Positions 56,418-64,000 of a DNA stretch of 64,000 nt are shown one piece after another. Where the stretch lies: NCBI RefSeq assembly GCF_000024785.1, contig NC_013441.1, positions 4,402,001 to 4,466,000 on the forward strand. Direction: 5' to 3'. Under the pieces are notes generated by a model that was given only the letters and a program-made list of their open reading frames with translations, did no database searches and had not been told where the DNA came from. The position numbers were made by a program, and so were the translations under genes. The DNA is from Gordonia bronchialis DSM 43247. GTDB lineage: Bacteria > Actinomycetota > Actinomycetes > Mycobacteriales > Mycobacteriaceae. The first letter of the stretch is position 1; every line of letters starts with the position of its first letter.

Positions 56418-59312
56418 ATGACCATGACAGTCACGACCGACCGGTCGGCAGGTCCCCCGTCCGCCGAGGAAGCCACCGCCCATCAGGTGGCGCTCACCTT
56501 CGAGGACGGCGTCACGCGATTCATCACCTGCCGCGACGACCAGACCGTAGCCGACGCCTCCTACCGACAGCGCATCAACATTCCGCTCGACTGCCGCGAC
56601 GGTGCATGCGGAACCTGCAAGGCGTTCTGCGAATCCGGCGACTACGACGGCGGAACCTACATCGAGGACGCGTTGACCGACGCCGAATCCGCCGAAGGTT
56701 ATGCGTTGCCGTGCTGTATGAAACCGAAGTCCGATCTCGTCCTGCAGATCGCCGCGACCTCGGACATCGCCAAGACACAGGCGGCCACGTTCACCGGGAA
56801 ACTCGTTGATCTCGAGCGTCTCTCGGAGTCGACGGTGCGGATCTCGGTGGACATCGAGAACCGCGGCGCCCTGGCGTTCCTGCCCGGCCAGTACGTCAAC
56901 TTCGCCGTACCCGGAACCGACGACGGTGCCGGCAAGCCGATCACCCGCTCGTACTCGTTCGCCAACGGACCGCACGAGTCGCGACTGCAGTTCCTGGTGA
57001 AGCTCACTCCCGGCGGCGTCATGTCGACATATCTCACGGAGCGCGCCACGGTCGGCGAGGCGGTCAGCTTCACGGGCCCGCACGGATCGTTCTTCCTGCG
57101 TGAATCCTCGCGTCCCGTTTTGCTTCTCGCGGGCGGAACCGGGCTGGCACCGATCCTGTCGATGCTGCGCAAGTTGCACGACGATGACAGTCCTCGCAAG
57201 GCGCACCTGATCTACGGGGTGTCCACCGACACCGACCTGGTGGCACTCGACGACATCGAGTACTTCGCTCGCGAACTCCCCGGCCTCACCTGGGATCACT
57301 GTGTCTCCGACCCGAACTCGTCGGCGACCAACAAGGGCTACGTGATGAGCCTGATCCGCGATCAGCACCTCTATGACGGTGACGTCGCCGTGTACCTGTG
57401 CGGTCCGCCGCCCATGGTCGAATCCGTCCGCAGCCACATCAGCGAGGCCGGCATCGAACCGACCGGCTTCTACTACGAGAAGTTCGCCCTCGCCGGGGCC
57501 GCGGCGGCCAAGACGACTACCTCCTCACCGGCGGCCGAGGCCACCGACGCACCGATGTCGACCGCGGCCGGCAACCCCGAACCCGCTGTCGCCGAATCTG
57601 TTGTCCCCGAATCTGTTGTCCCCGAATCTGTTGTCCCCGGATCTGTTGTCACCGAGTCGGCCACCACCGTCGACGTCGACACCGACGAGCTCATCACCGC
57701 CCCGGACGCCCGCGCGATCGCCGGCCAGGTGACCTTGCCGTCGGCCGAGATCGACCCGTTGGGCCTGTCCGTCGGCACCGGCCCCGACAGCGATTCGCTG
57801 CTCCGCATCGCTGGTCAGCAGGTCTGGTCGGACATCACCGGCGACGGGGATCCACTCGACTCCGATACCGGTGCGCTGCTGCCACATCCGGCCCGCGCGA
57901 TCGCCGGCCAGGAGGTCTTCACCGCTGCCGAGGTGCAACCGCTCGTCGCCCCGGCTCCTCTGCCGACGGAAACTGTTGTGCCGCAATCCGTGCAGGCGCC
58001 CACTCCGGCCGTCGCGGCCGGCGCGCCGACCGTCGGCTCGCAGGGCTACGAGATCGGTGAGGAACATCCGGGTGTGCACGAGTCCGACGCGCTGTTCGAG
58101 GCACGGGCCGCGCTGGAACTCGGTGCGCTCGAACTGACCTTCGGCCGGCTCAGCACCGGTCAGCTCACCGGTTACCGACTGCTCGCCGAAGCGACCCTGC
58201 CCTACGTCGAGGATGACCACTTCGTGGACGCCGCCGAGTACACCGAGACCAACGCCAACTTCCACGACTATCTGTTCACGCTCACCGGCAACAGCCATCT
58301 ACTCGAGGCGTATTCGGCGCTCGGCGTCAAGGGCCGCATGGGGGAGGTCCTGCGCAACGCCACCTGGTGTCACCCGCTGTGTGCACGCGATCACGTCGAC
58401 ATCGTCGACGCCTTCGAGTCGGGTGACCGGGACAAGGCGCGTGCTCTGATCAGTGCCCATGCCGACCGCTCCAAGCAGACCATGCGTCGGGCGATGGCCG
58501 ACGAGATGGCCTCACGCAGACCACGTTTCGTCACTCCCGGTCGGTTCTCCGGCAAGGTCGTGGTGGTGACGGGGGCCGCTCAGGGCATCGGCGCCCAGAC
58601 CGCACGCCGCATCGCGGCCGAGGGCGGCACCATGGTGCTCGCCGACCGGTCCGACCTCGTCAACGAGCTCACCGACGAATTGCGGGCGGATTCATCGGCT
58701 CTCGCGGTCGTCTCCGACCTCGAACGCTACGACGGCGCGACGGCGATCGTCGAGAAGGCGCTCGCCACCTTCGGCCGGGTGGACGTGCTGATCAACAACG
58801 TGGGCGGTGCGATCAACTTCAAGCCGTTCACCGAGTTCACCGACGACGAGATCCGCGCCGAGATCGACCGGTCGCTGATGACCACCCTGCACATGTGCCG
58901 GGCGGTCCTACCCGGCATGGTGCAGCGCGGTAGCGGCGTCATCGTCAACGTGTCCTCGGCGGCCACCCGCGGTATCCATCGGATTCCGTACTCGGCCGCT
59001 AAGGGTGGGATCAACGCGATCACCGCGTCACTGGCGGTGGAGTACGCCGAGCACGGCATCCGGGTGGCGGCAACCGCCCCCGGCGGCACCGAGGCACCAC
59101 CGCGGCGGATCTCTCGTGGCACACCCGAGCCGCGCAACGAGACCGAGTCGCAATGGTTCCAGGCGCACATCGACCAGACGCTCGACTCGTCGCTGCTCAA
59201 ACGGTACGGGACGCTGGACGAGCAGGCCGCCGCGATCTGCTTCCTCGCCTCCGACGAGGCGTCCTACATCACCGGGACGGTGCTCCCGGTGGCCGGCGGT
59301 GACCTCGGGTGA
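56418..59312 (+). CDS. fused benzoate dioxygenase reductase, FCD domain and cis-diol dehydrogenase (BenC-BenD)
   Basis: One continuous 964-residue frame. Residues 1-358 are BenC: the plant-type ferredoxin CRDGACGTCKAFC with a late CC, FAD site RSYSFANGPHES, NAD site LLLAGGTGLAPILSMLRKL and YLCGPPPMVE. Residues about 359-550 are a Pro/Val/Ala-rich linker with four SVVP-type repeats (near 393-414) and three AGQ motifs. Residues about 552-695 match a GntR-type FCD domain, with the metal-binding pattern FHDYLFTLTGNSHLLEAY, DHVDIVDAFESGD and ISAHADRS, but no DNA-binding domain. Residues about 708-964 are BenD, an SDR with VVVTGAAQGIGAQTA, NVSSAATRG and YSAAK. In-frame Met697 (58506) could be an internal start for BenD. 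Confidence 0.9.
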   Translation: MTMTVTTDRSAGPPSAEEATAHQVALTFEDGVTRFITCRDDQTVADASYRQRINIPLDCRDGACGTCKAFCESGDYDGGTYIEDALTDAESAEGYALPCCMKPKSDLVLQIAATSDIAKTQAATFTGKLVDLERLSESTVRISVDIENRGALAFLPGQYVNFAVPGTDDGAGKPITRSYSFANGPHESRLQFLVKLTPGGVMSTYLTERATVGEAVSFTGPHGSFFLRESSRPVLLLAGGTGLAPILSMLRKLHDDDSPRKAHLIYGVSTDTDLVALDDIEYFARELPGLTWDHCVSDPNSSATNKGYVMSLIRDQHLYDGDVAVYLCGPPPMVESVRSHISEAGIEPTGFYYEKFALAGAAAAKTTTSSPAAEATDAPMSTAAGNPEPAVAESVVPESVVPESVVPGSVVTESATTVDVDTDELITAPDARAIAGQVTLPSAEIDPLGLSVGTGPDSDSLLRIAGQQVWSDITGDGDPLDSDTGALLPHPARAIAGQEVFTAAEVQPLVAPAPLPTETVVPQSVQAPTPAVAAGAPTVGSQGYEIGEEHPGVHESDALFEARAALELGALELTFGRLSTGQLTGYRLLAEATLPYVEDDHFVDAAEYTETNANFHDYLFTLTGNSHLLEAYSALGVKGRMGEVLRNATWCHPLCARDHVDIVDAFESGDRDKARALISAHADRSKQTMRRAMADEMASRRPRFVTPGRFSGKVVVVTGAAQGIGAQTARRIAAEGGTMVLADRSDLVNELTDELRADSSALAVVSDLERYDGATAIVEKALATFGRVDVLINNVGGAINFKPFTEFTDDEIRAEIDRSLMTTLHMCRAVLPGMVQRGSGVIVNVSSAATRGIHRIPYSAAKGGINAITASLAVEYAEHGIRVAATAPGGTEAPPRRISRGTPEPRNETESQWFQAHIDQTLDSSLLKRYGTLDEQAAAICFLASDEASYITGTVLPVAGGDLG
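57592..57659 (+). repeat. 15-bp tandem repeat within the BenC-BenD linker
   Basis: Four near-identical copies of GAATCTGTTGTCCCC are in frame and code for the repeating ESVVP pentapeptide (the last copies have G or T substitutions). They lie at the junction between BenC and the FCD domain. In-frame length changes would alter the linker without a frameshift. Confidence 0.85.
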
Positions 59313-59350
59313 CCTCCGACCGCCCCATCTGAACCGGCCCGCGCAATACG

Positions 59351-62032
59351 ATGAAACGCGTGGTGAACAGGGCGCGGTGCATCGGGCGGCAACCTGAACT
59401 CGACGTACTGGCCGAGGAGGTCCGCCACGCCGAGCGCGGCGGAGTTCGCCGCGTCGCGGTCATCGGTCAGCCGGGCGTCGGCAAGAGCGCACTCCTGCGC
59501 GCCGCCGGCGACTACCTCTCCGCAGATCACCCCACTGCGGACCGGAGCGCCGAGGTGCTGTTCGCGACGGTCCCGGCGGATCGGTCCGCGGCGCCCGGCG
59601 CGATGCTGGCCCAACTCCTGCAAACCGAGCCGGGCCCCATTGCGGAGATGACCGACGCGCTGCTGTCGCGGTTGTCGGGGGCGGGTCCGGTCGTGGTCCT
59701 CGTCGACGATGCGCATCACGCGGATGACGAATCACGCTCTGCGCTCGCCGGTCTGCTCGCCCGTCATCGCTCATCACCCGTCGTGGTCGTGGAGGCGGTG
59801 AGCGCCGAGACGTCGTCACCGCTCGCAGACACCGAGTTGCGCCTGGGTGGTCTCGATCCCGAGTCGGTGGGTGAGCTGGCCCGCGATCGCGGCATCATCC
59901 TGCATCCGTCGATGCGTGATCATCTGTGGCGGCACACCGCCGGCGTACCGCGCGACGTCCTGGGCCTTCTCGACGAGGCACCCCGGACGTTGTGGTCACA
60001 ACCCGGGGGCGATCTTCCGGCACCGGCACGCACCCGGGACGAGACGGCCCGGCACCTTGCTTCCTGCCCCGCCGACGGGCGCGCACTCATCGAAGCGATC
60101 GCTGTCCTGGGCGACGAGGAAACGCTCTCTCTCGCAGCAACTCTCGCCGAGGTTACCGATGCGTTCACGGCCGCCGATCAAGGTCTGGCGACGGGGCTGC
60201 TGATCCGCTCGGCGGATCTCGCGCCGGGGCAGGTGAGCATCCGCCTGCGCAGCCCCATCATCCGTGCCGCAGTCATCGAATCGATGGGGCTGCAACGGGT
60301 CTCGGCAGCACATCGGCGGGCTGCCGAGTTGGTGACCGACCCGGTGACTCGACTGCAGCATCGGGTGGCGGCCACCGTCGGCACCGATGCGGCGCTGGCT
60401 GACGAACTCGACGCACTGGCCCGCACGCGTGCCGCCGACGGCGCCTGGCGGGAGGCGGCCAGCCTGTTACGACAGGCCGGGCGTCTCACCGACGAGGGAC
60501 TGGTGCGCGACGAGCGTCAGACCCGTTCGGTGGATGCCCTGCTGTCCGCGGGCGACTGCACCGCCGCGGCGGCACTCATCCCGGCGATCGAAACACTCCG
60601 CGAAACCGCCTTGCGCAATGCGACTCTCGCCTATCTGGCCATCCTGCGGGGACGATCCGCCGAAGCCGAGGTACGGCTGGATCGCGCCTGGTCGATCGTG
60701 AACACCGAACGCGACCCGGACGTGGCATCACTCATCGCCGCACGCCGGGTGCTTCACGCGCTGATCCGCGGACAGGGAGCCGATTTGATCGAATGGGCCG
60801 ACCGAGCCGTCGAATTGACCGGCCCCACATCACCTACCGGGGTGGAGGCCACCGTCATCCGCGGTCTCGGCGAGGCGTGGTCGGGCCATCCGCAACGCGG
60901 TATCGACACCTACCACACAGTGTCCGAGGCCATCCGGCACGGCGCACAGGCCCAGCGGGCCACGATGGGCCGCGGCTGGCTCCAGCTGGGTGTCGACGAG
61001 TTGGATGCCGCGCGTACCAGTCTGGAAACGGCGGTATCGATGGCCCGGCTCGGCGGGTCCGACCGAATCACGTTGTGGTCGTTGGCGTGGCTCGCGCGCG
61101 TCCGGTTTGCGATCGGCGAGTGGGATGCCGCCGTGCATGCCGCGCGGGAGGGACTTGCCCTGGCGGCCACCAGCGGGATCACCATTGCCACCGGTCTTCT
61201 CGAATGGACGCTGGCCCAGATTCTGTCGATGCGCGGCGACTGGGATGGCGCACACGAGGCGGTTCGGCACGCCGAGTCGGCCGGCGCTGATTATCCGACC
61301 ATGGAGATCCCCGCCCGACTCGCCCGCGCGCACGTCGCCGAGGCTGCTGCCGACTACGCAACGGTCATCCATGCCCTGAGTCCGCTGGTGGGCCTGTCAC
61401 GTTCGGTCCCCGCACTCGTCGAACCGGGATTCTGGCCGTGGGTGGACGTTCTGGCCAACGCCCTCATCGTCGAAGGACGGCTCGACGACGCCGAAACGCT
61501 ACTCGCCGGCCATGAGCAGCGCGCGGCCGACCGCGCTCATCCCTCCGCGCAGGCCCGCCTCGGTTATGCCCGCGGACGCCTCCTCGGCGCGCGTGGCGAC
61601 ATCAATGGTGCGCGAGGTGTTTTCGAGCGTTCCGTCGGGCTCGTCCAATCCAGCCCCAACCGGTACGACTCCGCCCGGGTCAACTTCGCCTACGGCCAGA
61701 CATTGCGCCGGGCCGGTAAACGTCGTGATGCCGACCGGGTGATGACGGCGGCCCGCGACATCTTTCTCGCCCTCGGTGCCCAGACCTACGTCGACCGTTG
61801 CGACCGCGAACTCAAGGCCGGCGGCCTCAACACCTCCCCCGGCCGACGCGACGACGTCCACCTCACACCCCAGGAAGAGTCTGTCACAGCGCTTGTGGCA
61901 CAGGGCCTTTCCAACAAAGAGGTTGCAGCCGAACTGTTCATCTCCACCAAGACGGTCCAGTACCACCTCACCCGCATCTACGCGAAGCTCGGATTACGCT
62001 CCCGCGCCGAGCTCGTCGCGGCCCGGCGGTGA
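59351..62032 (+). CDS. LuxR/LAL-type ATPase regulator (BenR-like)
   Basis: An 893-residue regulator. An N-terminal STAND-type ATPase has VAVIGQPGVGKSALLRAAG and VVVLVDDAHHADDES. The middle (about 370-790) is helical repeats of TPR type. The C-terminal LuxR helix-turn-helix is LTPQEESVTALVAQGLSNKE with ISTKTVQYHLTRIYAKLG. It follows the ben genes by 38 bases, as in Corynebacterium glutamicum and Rhodococcus where a LuxR-family BenR sits by the benzoate genes and activates them; that is a family-level comparison. The likely ligand is benzoate or a downstream acid. Confidence 0.9.
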   Translation: MKRVVNRARCIGRQPELDVLAEEVRHAERGGVRRVAVIGQPGVGKSALLRAAGDYLSADHPTADRSAEVLFATVPADRSAAPGAMLAQLLQTEPGPIAEMTDALLSRLSGAGPVVVLVDDAHHADDESRSALAGLLARHRSSPVVVVEAVSAETSSPLADTELRLGGLDPESVGELARDRGIILHPSMRDHLWRHTAGVPRDVLGLLDEAPRTLWSQPGGDLPAPARTRDETARHLASCPADGRALIEAIAVLGDEETLSLAATLAEVTDAFTAADQGLATGLLIRSADLAPGQVSIRLRSPIIRAAVIESMGLQRVSAAHRRAAELVTDPVTRLQHRVAATVGTDAALADELDALARTRAADGAWREAASLLRQAGRLTDEGLVRDERQTRSVDALLSAGDCTAAAALIPAIETLRETALRNATLAYLAILRGRSAEAEVRLDRAWSIVNTERDPDVASLIAARRVLHALIRGQGADLIEWADRAVELTGPTSPTGVEATVIRGLGEAWSGHPQRGIDTYHTVSEAIRHGAQAQRATMGRGWLQLGVDELDAARTSLETAVSMARLGGSDRITLWSLAWLARVRFAIGEWDAAVHAAREGLALAATSGITIATGLLEWTLAQILSMRGDWDGAHEAVRHAESAGADYPTMEIPARLARAHVAEAAADYATVIHALSPLVGLSRSVPALVEPGFWPWVDVLANALIVEGRLDDAETLLAGHEQRAADRAHPSAQARLGYARGRLLGARGDINGARGVFERSVGLVQSSPNRYDSARVNFAYGQTLRRAGKRRDADRVMTAARDIFLALGAQTYVDRCDRELKAGGLNTSPGRRDDVHLTPQEESVTALVAQGLSNKEVAAELFISTKTVQYHLTRIYAKLGLRSRAELVAARR

Positions 62033-62064
62033 CCGCGCACCATCTGCCGGCCGAGCAACCCCAG

Positions 62065-62264
62065 CTGCCGGTTGAGCCGGCCCCCAACTGCTGGTTGAGC
62101 CGGGACCCCCAACTGCTGGTTGAGCCGGGACCCCCGTCGGCCAGTTAAGCCGGCCCCCCAACTGCTGGTTGAGCCGGGACCCCGTCGGCCAGTTAAGCCG
62201 GGACCCCCAACTGCTGGTTGAGCCGGGACCGTCGAGCGAAGCGAGACGGACCCGCGTCGAAACC
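62065..62264. repeat. left REP-like array (24/25-bp units, then one full 54-bp element)
   Basis: Seven units start at about 62065, 62088, 62113, 62137, 62162, 62186 and 62211. The commonest core is CTGCTGGTTGAGCCGGGACC; alternate units have the variant GTCGGCCAGTTAAGCCGG. The last unit continues into a full element ending CCCGCGTCGAAACC at 62264. The same full element, inverted, is repeated on the other side of the nuclease gene. The array follows the regulator stop codon closely and contains no supported gene. Confidence 0.9.
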
Positions 62265-62353
62265 ACCCCCGACCAGGGACTGTCCGCGACCCGAATATTC
62301 AGGCGTGTGGACAATATCCGGGAGATCATCACCCGATCAGGGATAGTCACCAC

Positions 62354-62647
62354 ATGGCCGCCCACATGTACATCCTCGAATGCTCCGACGGAAGCTTCTA
62401 CGTCGGGAGTACCCGAAATCTCGACGAGCGGATCGCTCAGCACCTGAGCGGTCGTGGCTCCGCGTACACCAGCCGCCGGATGCCGGTCAAGCTTGTCTAC
62501 TCAGCCGAGTTCGAGCACATCGGAGAAGCGTATGCCGCCGAGAAGCGCGTCCAGGGATGGTCACGCGCGAAGCGGTTGGCGTTGATCAACAATGACTTCG
62601 GCGCGCTTCGGCGTCTTTCGGTGAAAGGTGGCGACAGGTCCCGGTGA
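62354..62647 (+). CDS. GIY-YIG domain protein
   Basis: A 97-residue stand-alone GIY-YIG nuclease domain. The first motif is MYILECSDGSFYVGST (Y-I-L...Y-V-G), followed by the catalytic arginine in RNLDERIAQH, and the glutamate in AYAAEKRVQGWSRAKRLALI. It resembles the UPF0213/YhbQ group, which shows weak DNA-nicking activity in some members. It lies between two inverted arrays of a REP-like repeat. Start is ATG at 62354 (a second Met is four codons on). No other gene is in its transcript. Base composition resembles the surroundings. Confidence 0.92.
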   Translation: MAAHMYILECSDGSFYVGSTRNLDERIAQHLSGRGSAYTSRRMPVKLVYSAEFEHIGEAYAAEKRVQGWSRAKRLALINNDFGALRRLSVKGGDRSR

Positions 62648-62696
62648 GTTGCGTTCCCGACTGCGCTGTCGGTACGGACATGTTTGGCTCGCCGAT

Positions 62697-62946
62697 GGTT
62701 TCGACGCGGGGCCGTCACGCTATCGCTCGACGGTCCCGGCTCAACCAGCAGGCGGTGGCGCGGTTTCGACGCGGGGCCGTCACGCTACCGCTCGACGGTC
62801 CCGGCTCAACCAGCAGGCGGTGGCGCGGTTTCGACGCGGGGCCGTCACGCTACCGCTCGACGGTCCCGGCTCAACCAGCAGGCGGTGGCGCGGTTTCGAC
62901 GCGGGGCCGTCACGCTACCGCTCGACGGTCCCGGCTCAACCAGCAG
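62697..62946. repeat. right REP-like array, four 65-bp tandem copies
   Basis: The copies start at 62697, 62762, 62827 and 62892, the last being partial at 55 bases. Each has a 55-bp element (GGTTTCGACGCGGGGCCGTC... to ...GGCTCAACCAGCAG) plus a 10-bp spacer; they differ by only one base in the first copy. Read on the minus strand the element matches the left-array element at about 50 of 55 positions. Inside it GGGGCCGTC pairs with GACGGTCCC as a hairpin stem. Degenerate copies (GGCTCAACCAG, GGCTCAGCCAGCAG) continue to 62998. Long frames through it are not genes. Confidence 0.95.
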
Positions 62947-62986
62947 TAGGGGATGCCGGCTCAACCAGAGGAACGCCGGTCCCGGC

Positions 62987-63634
62987 TCAGCCAGCAGAGG
63001 CGACGGTTTCGACGATCGGTGCATCCGTCTTGGCGCGCACGTCGTCGAGACTGACCTCCGGAGCAAGTTCGACCAGGTCGAAACCTGTTCCGTTGGTGTC
63101 GAAGACGCCGAGATCGGTGATGACACGGGACACGACGGCACGTCCGGTCAGCGGCAGGGAGCACTCGGCCACCAACTTGGCATCGCCCTTCTTGGTGACG
63201 TGTTCCATCAGCACGATCACCTTGCCCGCACCGTTCACCAGATCCATGGCGCCGCCGATGCCCTTCACCATGGCACCGGGAACCATCCAGTTGGCGAGGT
63301 CGCCGTTGGCGGCCACCTGCATACCTCCCAGGACGGCAACGTCCACATGGCCACCACGGATCATGGAAAAGCTGGTGGCCGAGTCGAAATACGACGCACC
63401 GGGAAGTACGGTCACCGTCTGCTTACCCGCGTTGATCAGGTCGGGATCGACTTCTTCGTCGTACGGGTACGGCCCGACACCGAGGATGCCGTTCTCGGCA
63501 TGCAGGGTGATTCCCGAGTCGTCGGGCATGTAATCCGGGATCAGGGTCGGCAGGCCGATACCGAGGTTGACGTACTCCCCTGGTTGCAGTTCGCGGGCGG
63601 CGCGGGCGGCCATTTCCTTACGGGTCCAGCTCAT
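62987..63634 (-). CDS. 3-oxoacid (3-oxoadipate) CoA-transferase, beta subunit
   Basis: A 215-residue subunit B of the class I CoA-transferases. It has the catalytic glutamate in [14 protein letters not shown], the oxyanion loop [14 protein letters not shown] and [16 protein letters not shown]. PcaJ (3-oxoadipate) and ScoB (acetoacetate) cannot be separated on these motifs; the ben/cat context favours 3-oxoadipate. The last residues and the TGA stop (62987-62989) lie within a degenerate copy of the repeat. RBS-like GAGGAG precedes the ATG. Confidence 0.92.
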   Translation of the reverse strand: MSWTRKEMAARAARELQPGEYVNLGIGLPTLIPDYMPDDSGITLHAENGILGVGPYPYDEEVDPDLINAGKQTVTVLPGASYFDSATSFSMIRGGHVDVAVLGGMQVAANGDLANWMVPGAMVKGIGGAMDLVNGAGKVIVLMEHVTKKGDAKLVAECSLPLTGRAVVSRVITDLGVFDTNGTGFDLVELAPEVSLDDVRAKTDAPIVETVASAG

Positions 63635-63659
63635 GACGGTCTCCTCATCAAGTCCGTGG

Positions 63660-64000
63660 TCACCGTGTCCGCACGGTGCGTTGTTCGATTTCCTTGCGCG
63701 CGGCCTGTTCCGGTGTCAGTTCGACGATGCTCTGCACGAAGATCCCGGGCAGGTGCACGTCGTCGGGGGCGATCTCACCCACCTCGACGACCCGCTCGGC
63801 CTCCACGATGGTGTACCTGCCCGACATCGCGGCCGGCGGATTGAAGTTGCGTGCGGCGGCGTGGAATCGGCAGTTACCGGCACGGTCGACCACGGCGGCG
63901 CGGATGAGCGCGAAGTCGGTGATGATGGACTCCTCGAGCACCATCTGCTGCCCGTGGATCTCGCGAACCTCCTTGGGCGGTGAGCTTTCCGCGACGGTAC
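63660..64000 (-). CDS. 3-oxoacid (3-oxoadipate) CoA-transferase, alpha subunit, cut by the window edge
   Basis: The C-terminal 113 residues of subunit A are visible: [40 protein letters not shown] and [20 protein letters not shown], as in ScoA/PcaI. It ends 26 bases before the beta-subunit start, so the two form an operon with the alpha subunit first. The N-terminal part lies beyond the window's right edge. Confidence 0.92.
   Translation of the reverse strand, partial: TVAESSPPKEVREIHGQQMVLEESIITDFALIRAAVVDRAGNCRFHAAARNFNPPAAMSGRYTIVEAERVVEVGEIAPDDVHLPGIFVQSIVELTPEQAARKEIEQRTVRTR

Noticed and set aside
56169..57437. Minus-strand frame of 422 codons opposite benB/benC
   Set aside because: Antisense shadow of well-recognised dioxygenase genes with no motif of its own.
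62697..62946. Right repeat array considered as a CRISPR
   Set aside because: The copies are directly adjacent 65-bp units with identical 'spacers' of 10 bp, and there are no variable spacers or cas genes.
62628..63844. Long plus-strand frames through the right repeat array and opposite the CoA-transferase gene
   Set aside because: They are made of repeat-encoded peptide and antisense of the CoA-transferase; the 65-bp period is not a multiple of three, so the repeated peptides switch frame.

Overview
The window is high-GC actinobacterial chromosome. I infer the Corynebacteriales, with Gordonia or a close relative most likely. The reasons are a desaturase and oxidoreductase pair of the mycobacterial DesA3/Rv3230c type, a SigK-type ECF sigma factor, a mycothiol-linked Rv2466c-type thioredoxin-fold protein, a clpB promoter with an HspR-type inverted repeat, and a benzoate operon followed by a large LuxR-family (LAL) regulator. 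No rRNA, tRNA, CRISPR array or complete transposon was seen.

Layout. 0-7 kb: sigK-like sigma factor, a one-piece dihydroxyacetone kinase, clpB, and a frameshifted manganese catalase. 7-13.5 kb: a DsbA-fold protein, then a minus-strand catabolic operon (aldehyde dehydrogenase, RidA protein, cupin, phthalate-dioxygenase-type reductase, glyoxalase-fold protein, hydrolase remnant). This operon has a MarR regulator and a twin palindromic operator; its distal end is decayed. 13.4-17 kb: an amino-acid module (leucine-type dehydrogenase, Lrp/AsnC regulator, APC permease). 17-24.8 kb: SDR, glutathione peroxidase, a NarL-type two-component system with its ABC exporter, methylguanine methyltransferase, and an L,D-transpeptidase. 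24.8-31.3 kb: gene remnants (acyl-CoA ligase, RibB-like), a 3-hydroxyacyl-CoA dehydrogenase, an amber-interrupted flavoprotein, and the desaturase/reductase pair. 31-40.6 kb: oxidoreductase, CPBP protease, VWA lipoprotein, an aromatic-acid MFS transporter, isochorismatase-like hydrolase, AraC regulator, ABC-F ATPase, ArsR/SRPBCC pair. 40.6-44.6 kb: a hydroxycinnamate-type (cou-like) cluster of MaoC, amidohydrolase, SDR, MarR and CoA ligase, with three damaged genes. 44.6-50.9 kb: DsbA-like isomerase, rhodanese, GH16 glycosidase, metallophosphoesterase, AAA ATPase, VIT1-like transporter.

50.9-64 kb is a benzoate/catechol island. catR-like LysR, catB, catC and catA run leftward and benA, benB and a fused benC-benD gene run rightward from a shared control region, followed by the LAL regulator. 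At the right edge are the two subunits of a 3-oxoacid/3-oxoadipate CoA-transferase. Together these give benzoate to catechol to muconate to muconolactone and, after steps not in the window, activation of 3-oxoadipate. The MFS transporter at 34.9 kb could import the substrate.

Two things stand out. First, benC and benD are one 964-residue reading frame, with a repeat-rich linker and a GntR-type FCD ligand-binding domain between the enzymes. Second, a small GIY-YIG nuclease gene (62354-62647) sits between two arrays of the same REP-like hairpin repeat in opposite orientation, which looks like a nuclease/repeat partnership.

Other structure: a pair of related nested intergenic palindromes (6.7 and 22.7 kb), several strong hairpins at gene ends, two in-frame TAG codons in otherwise intact genes, and at least five single-base frameshifts. 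The frameshifts may be sequencing errors, so all "pseudogene" calls here are provisional.
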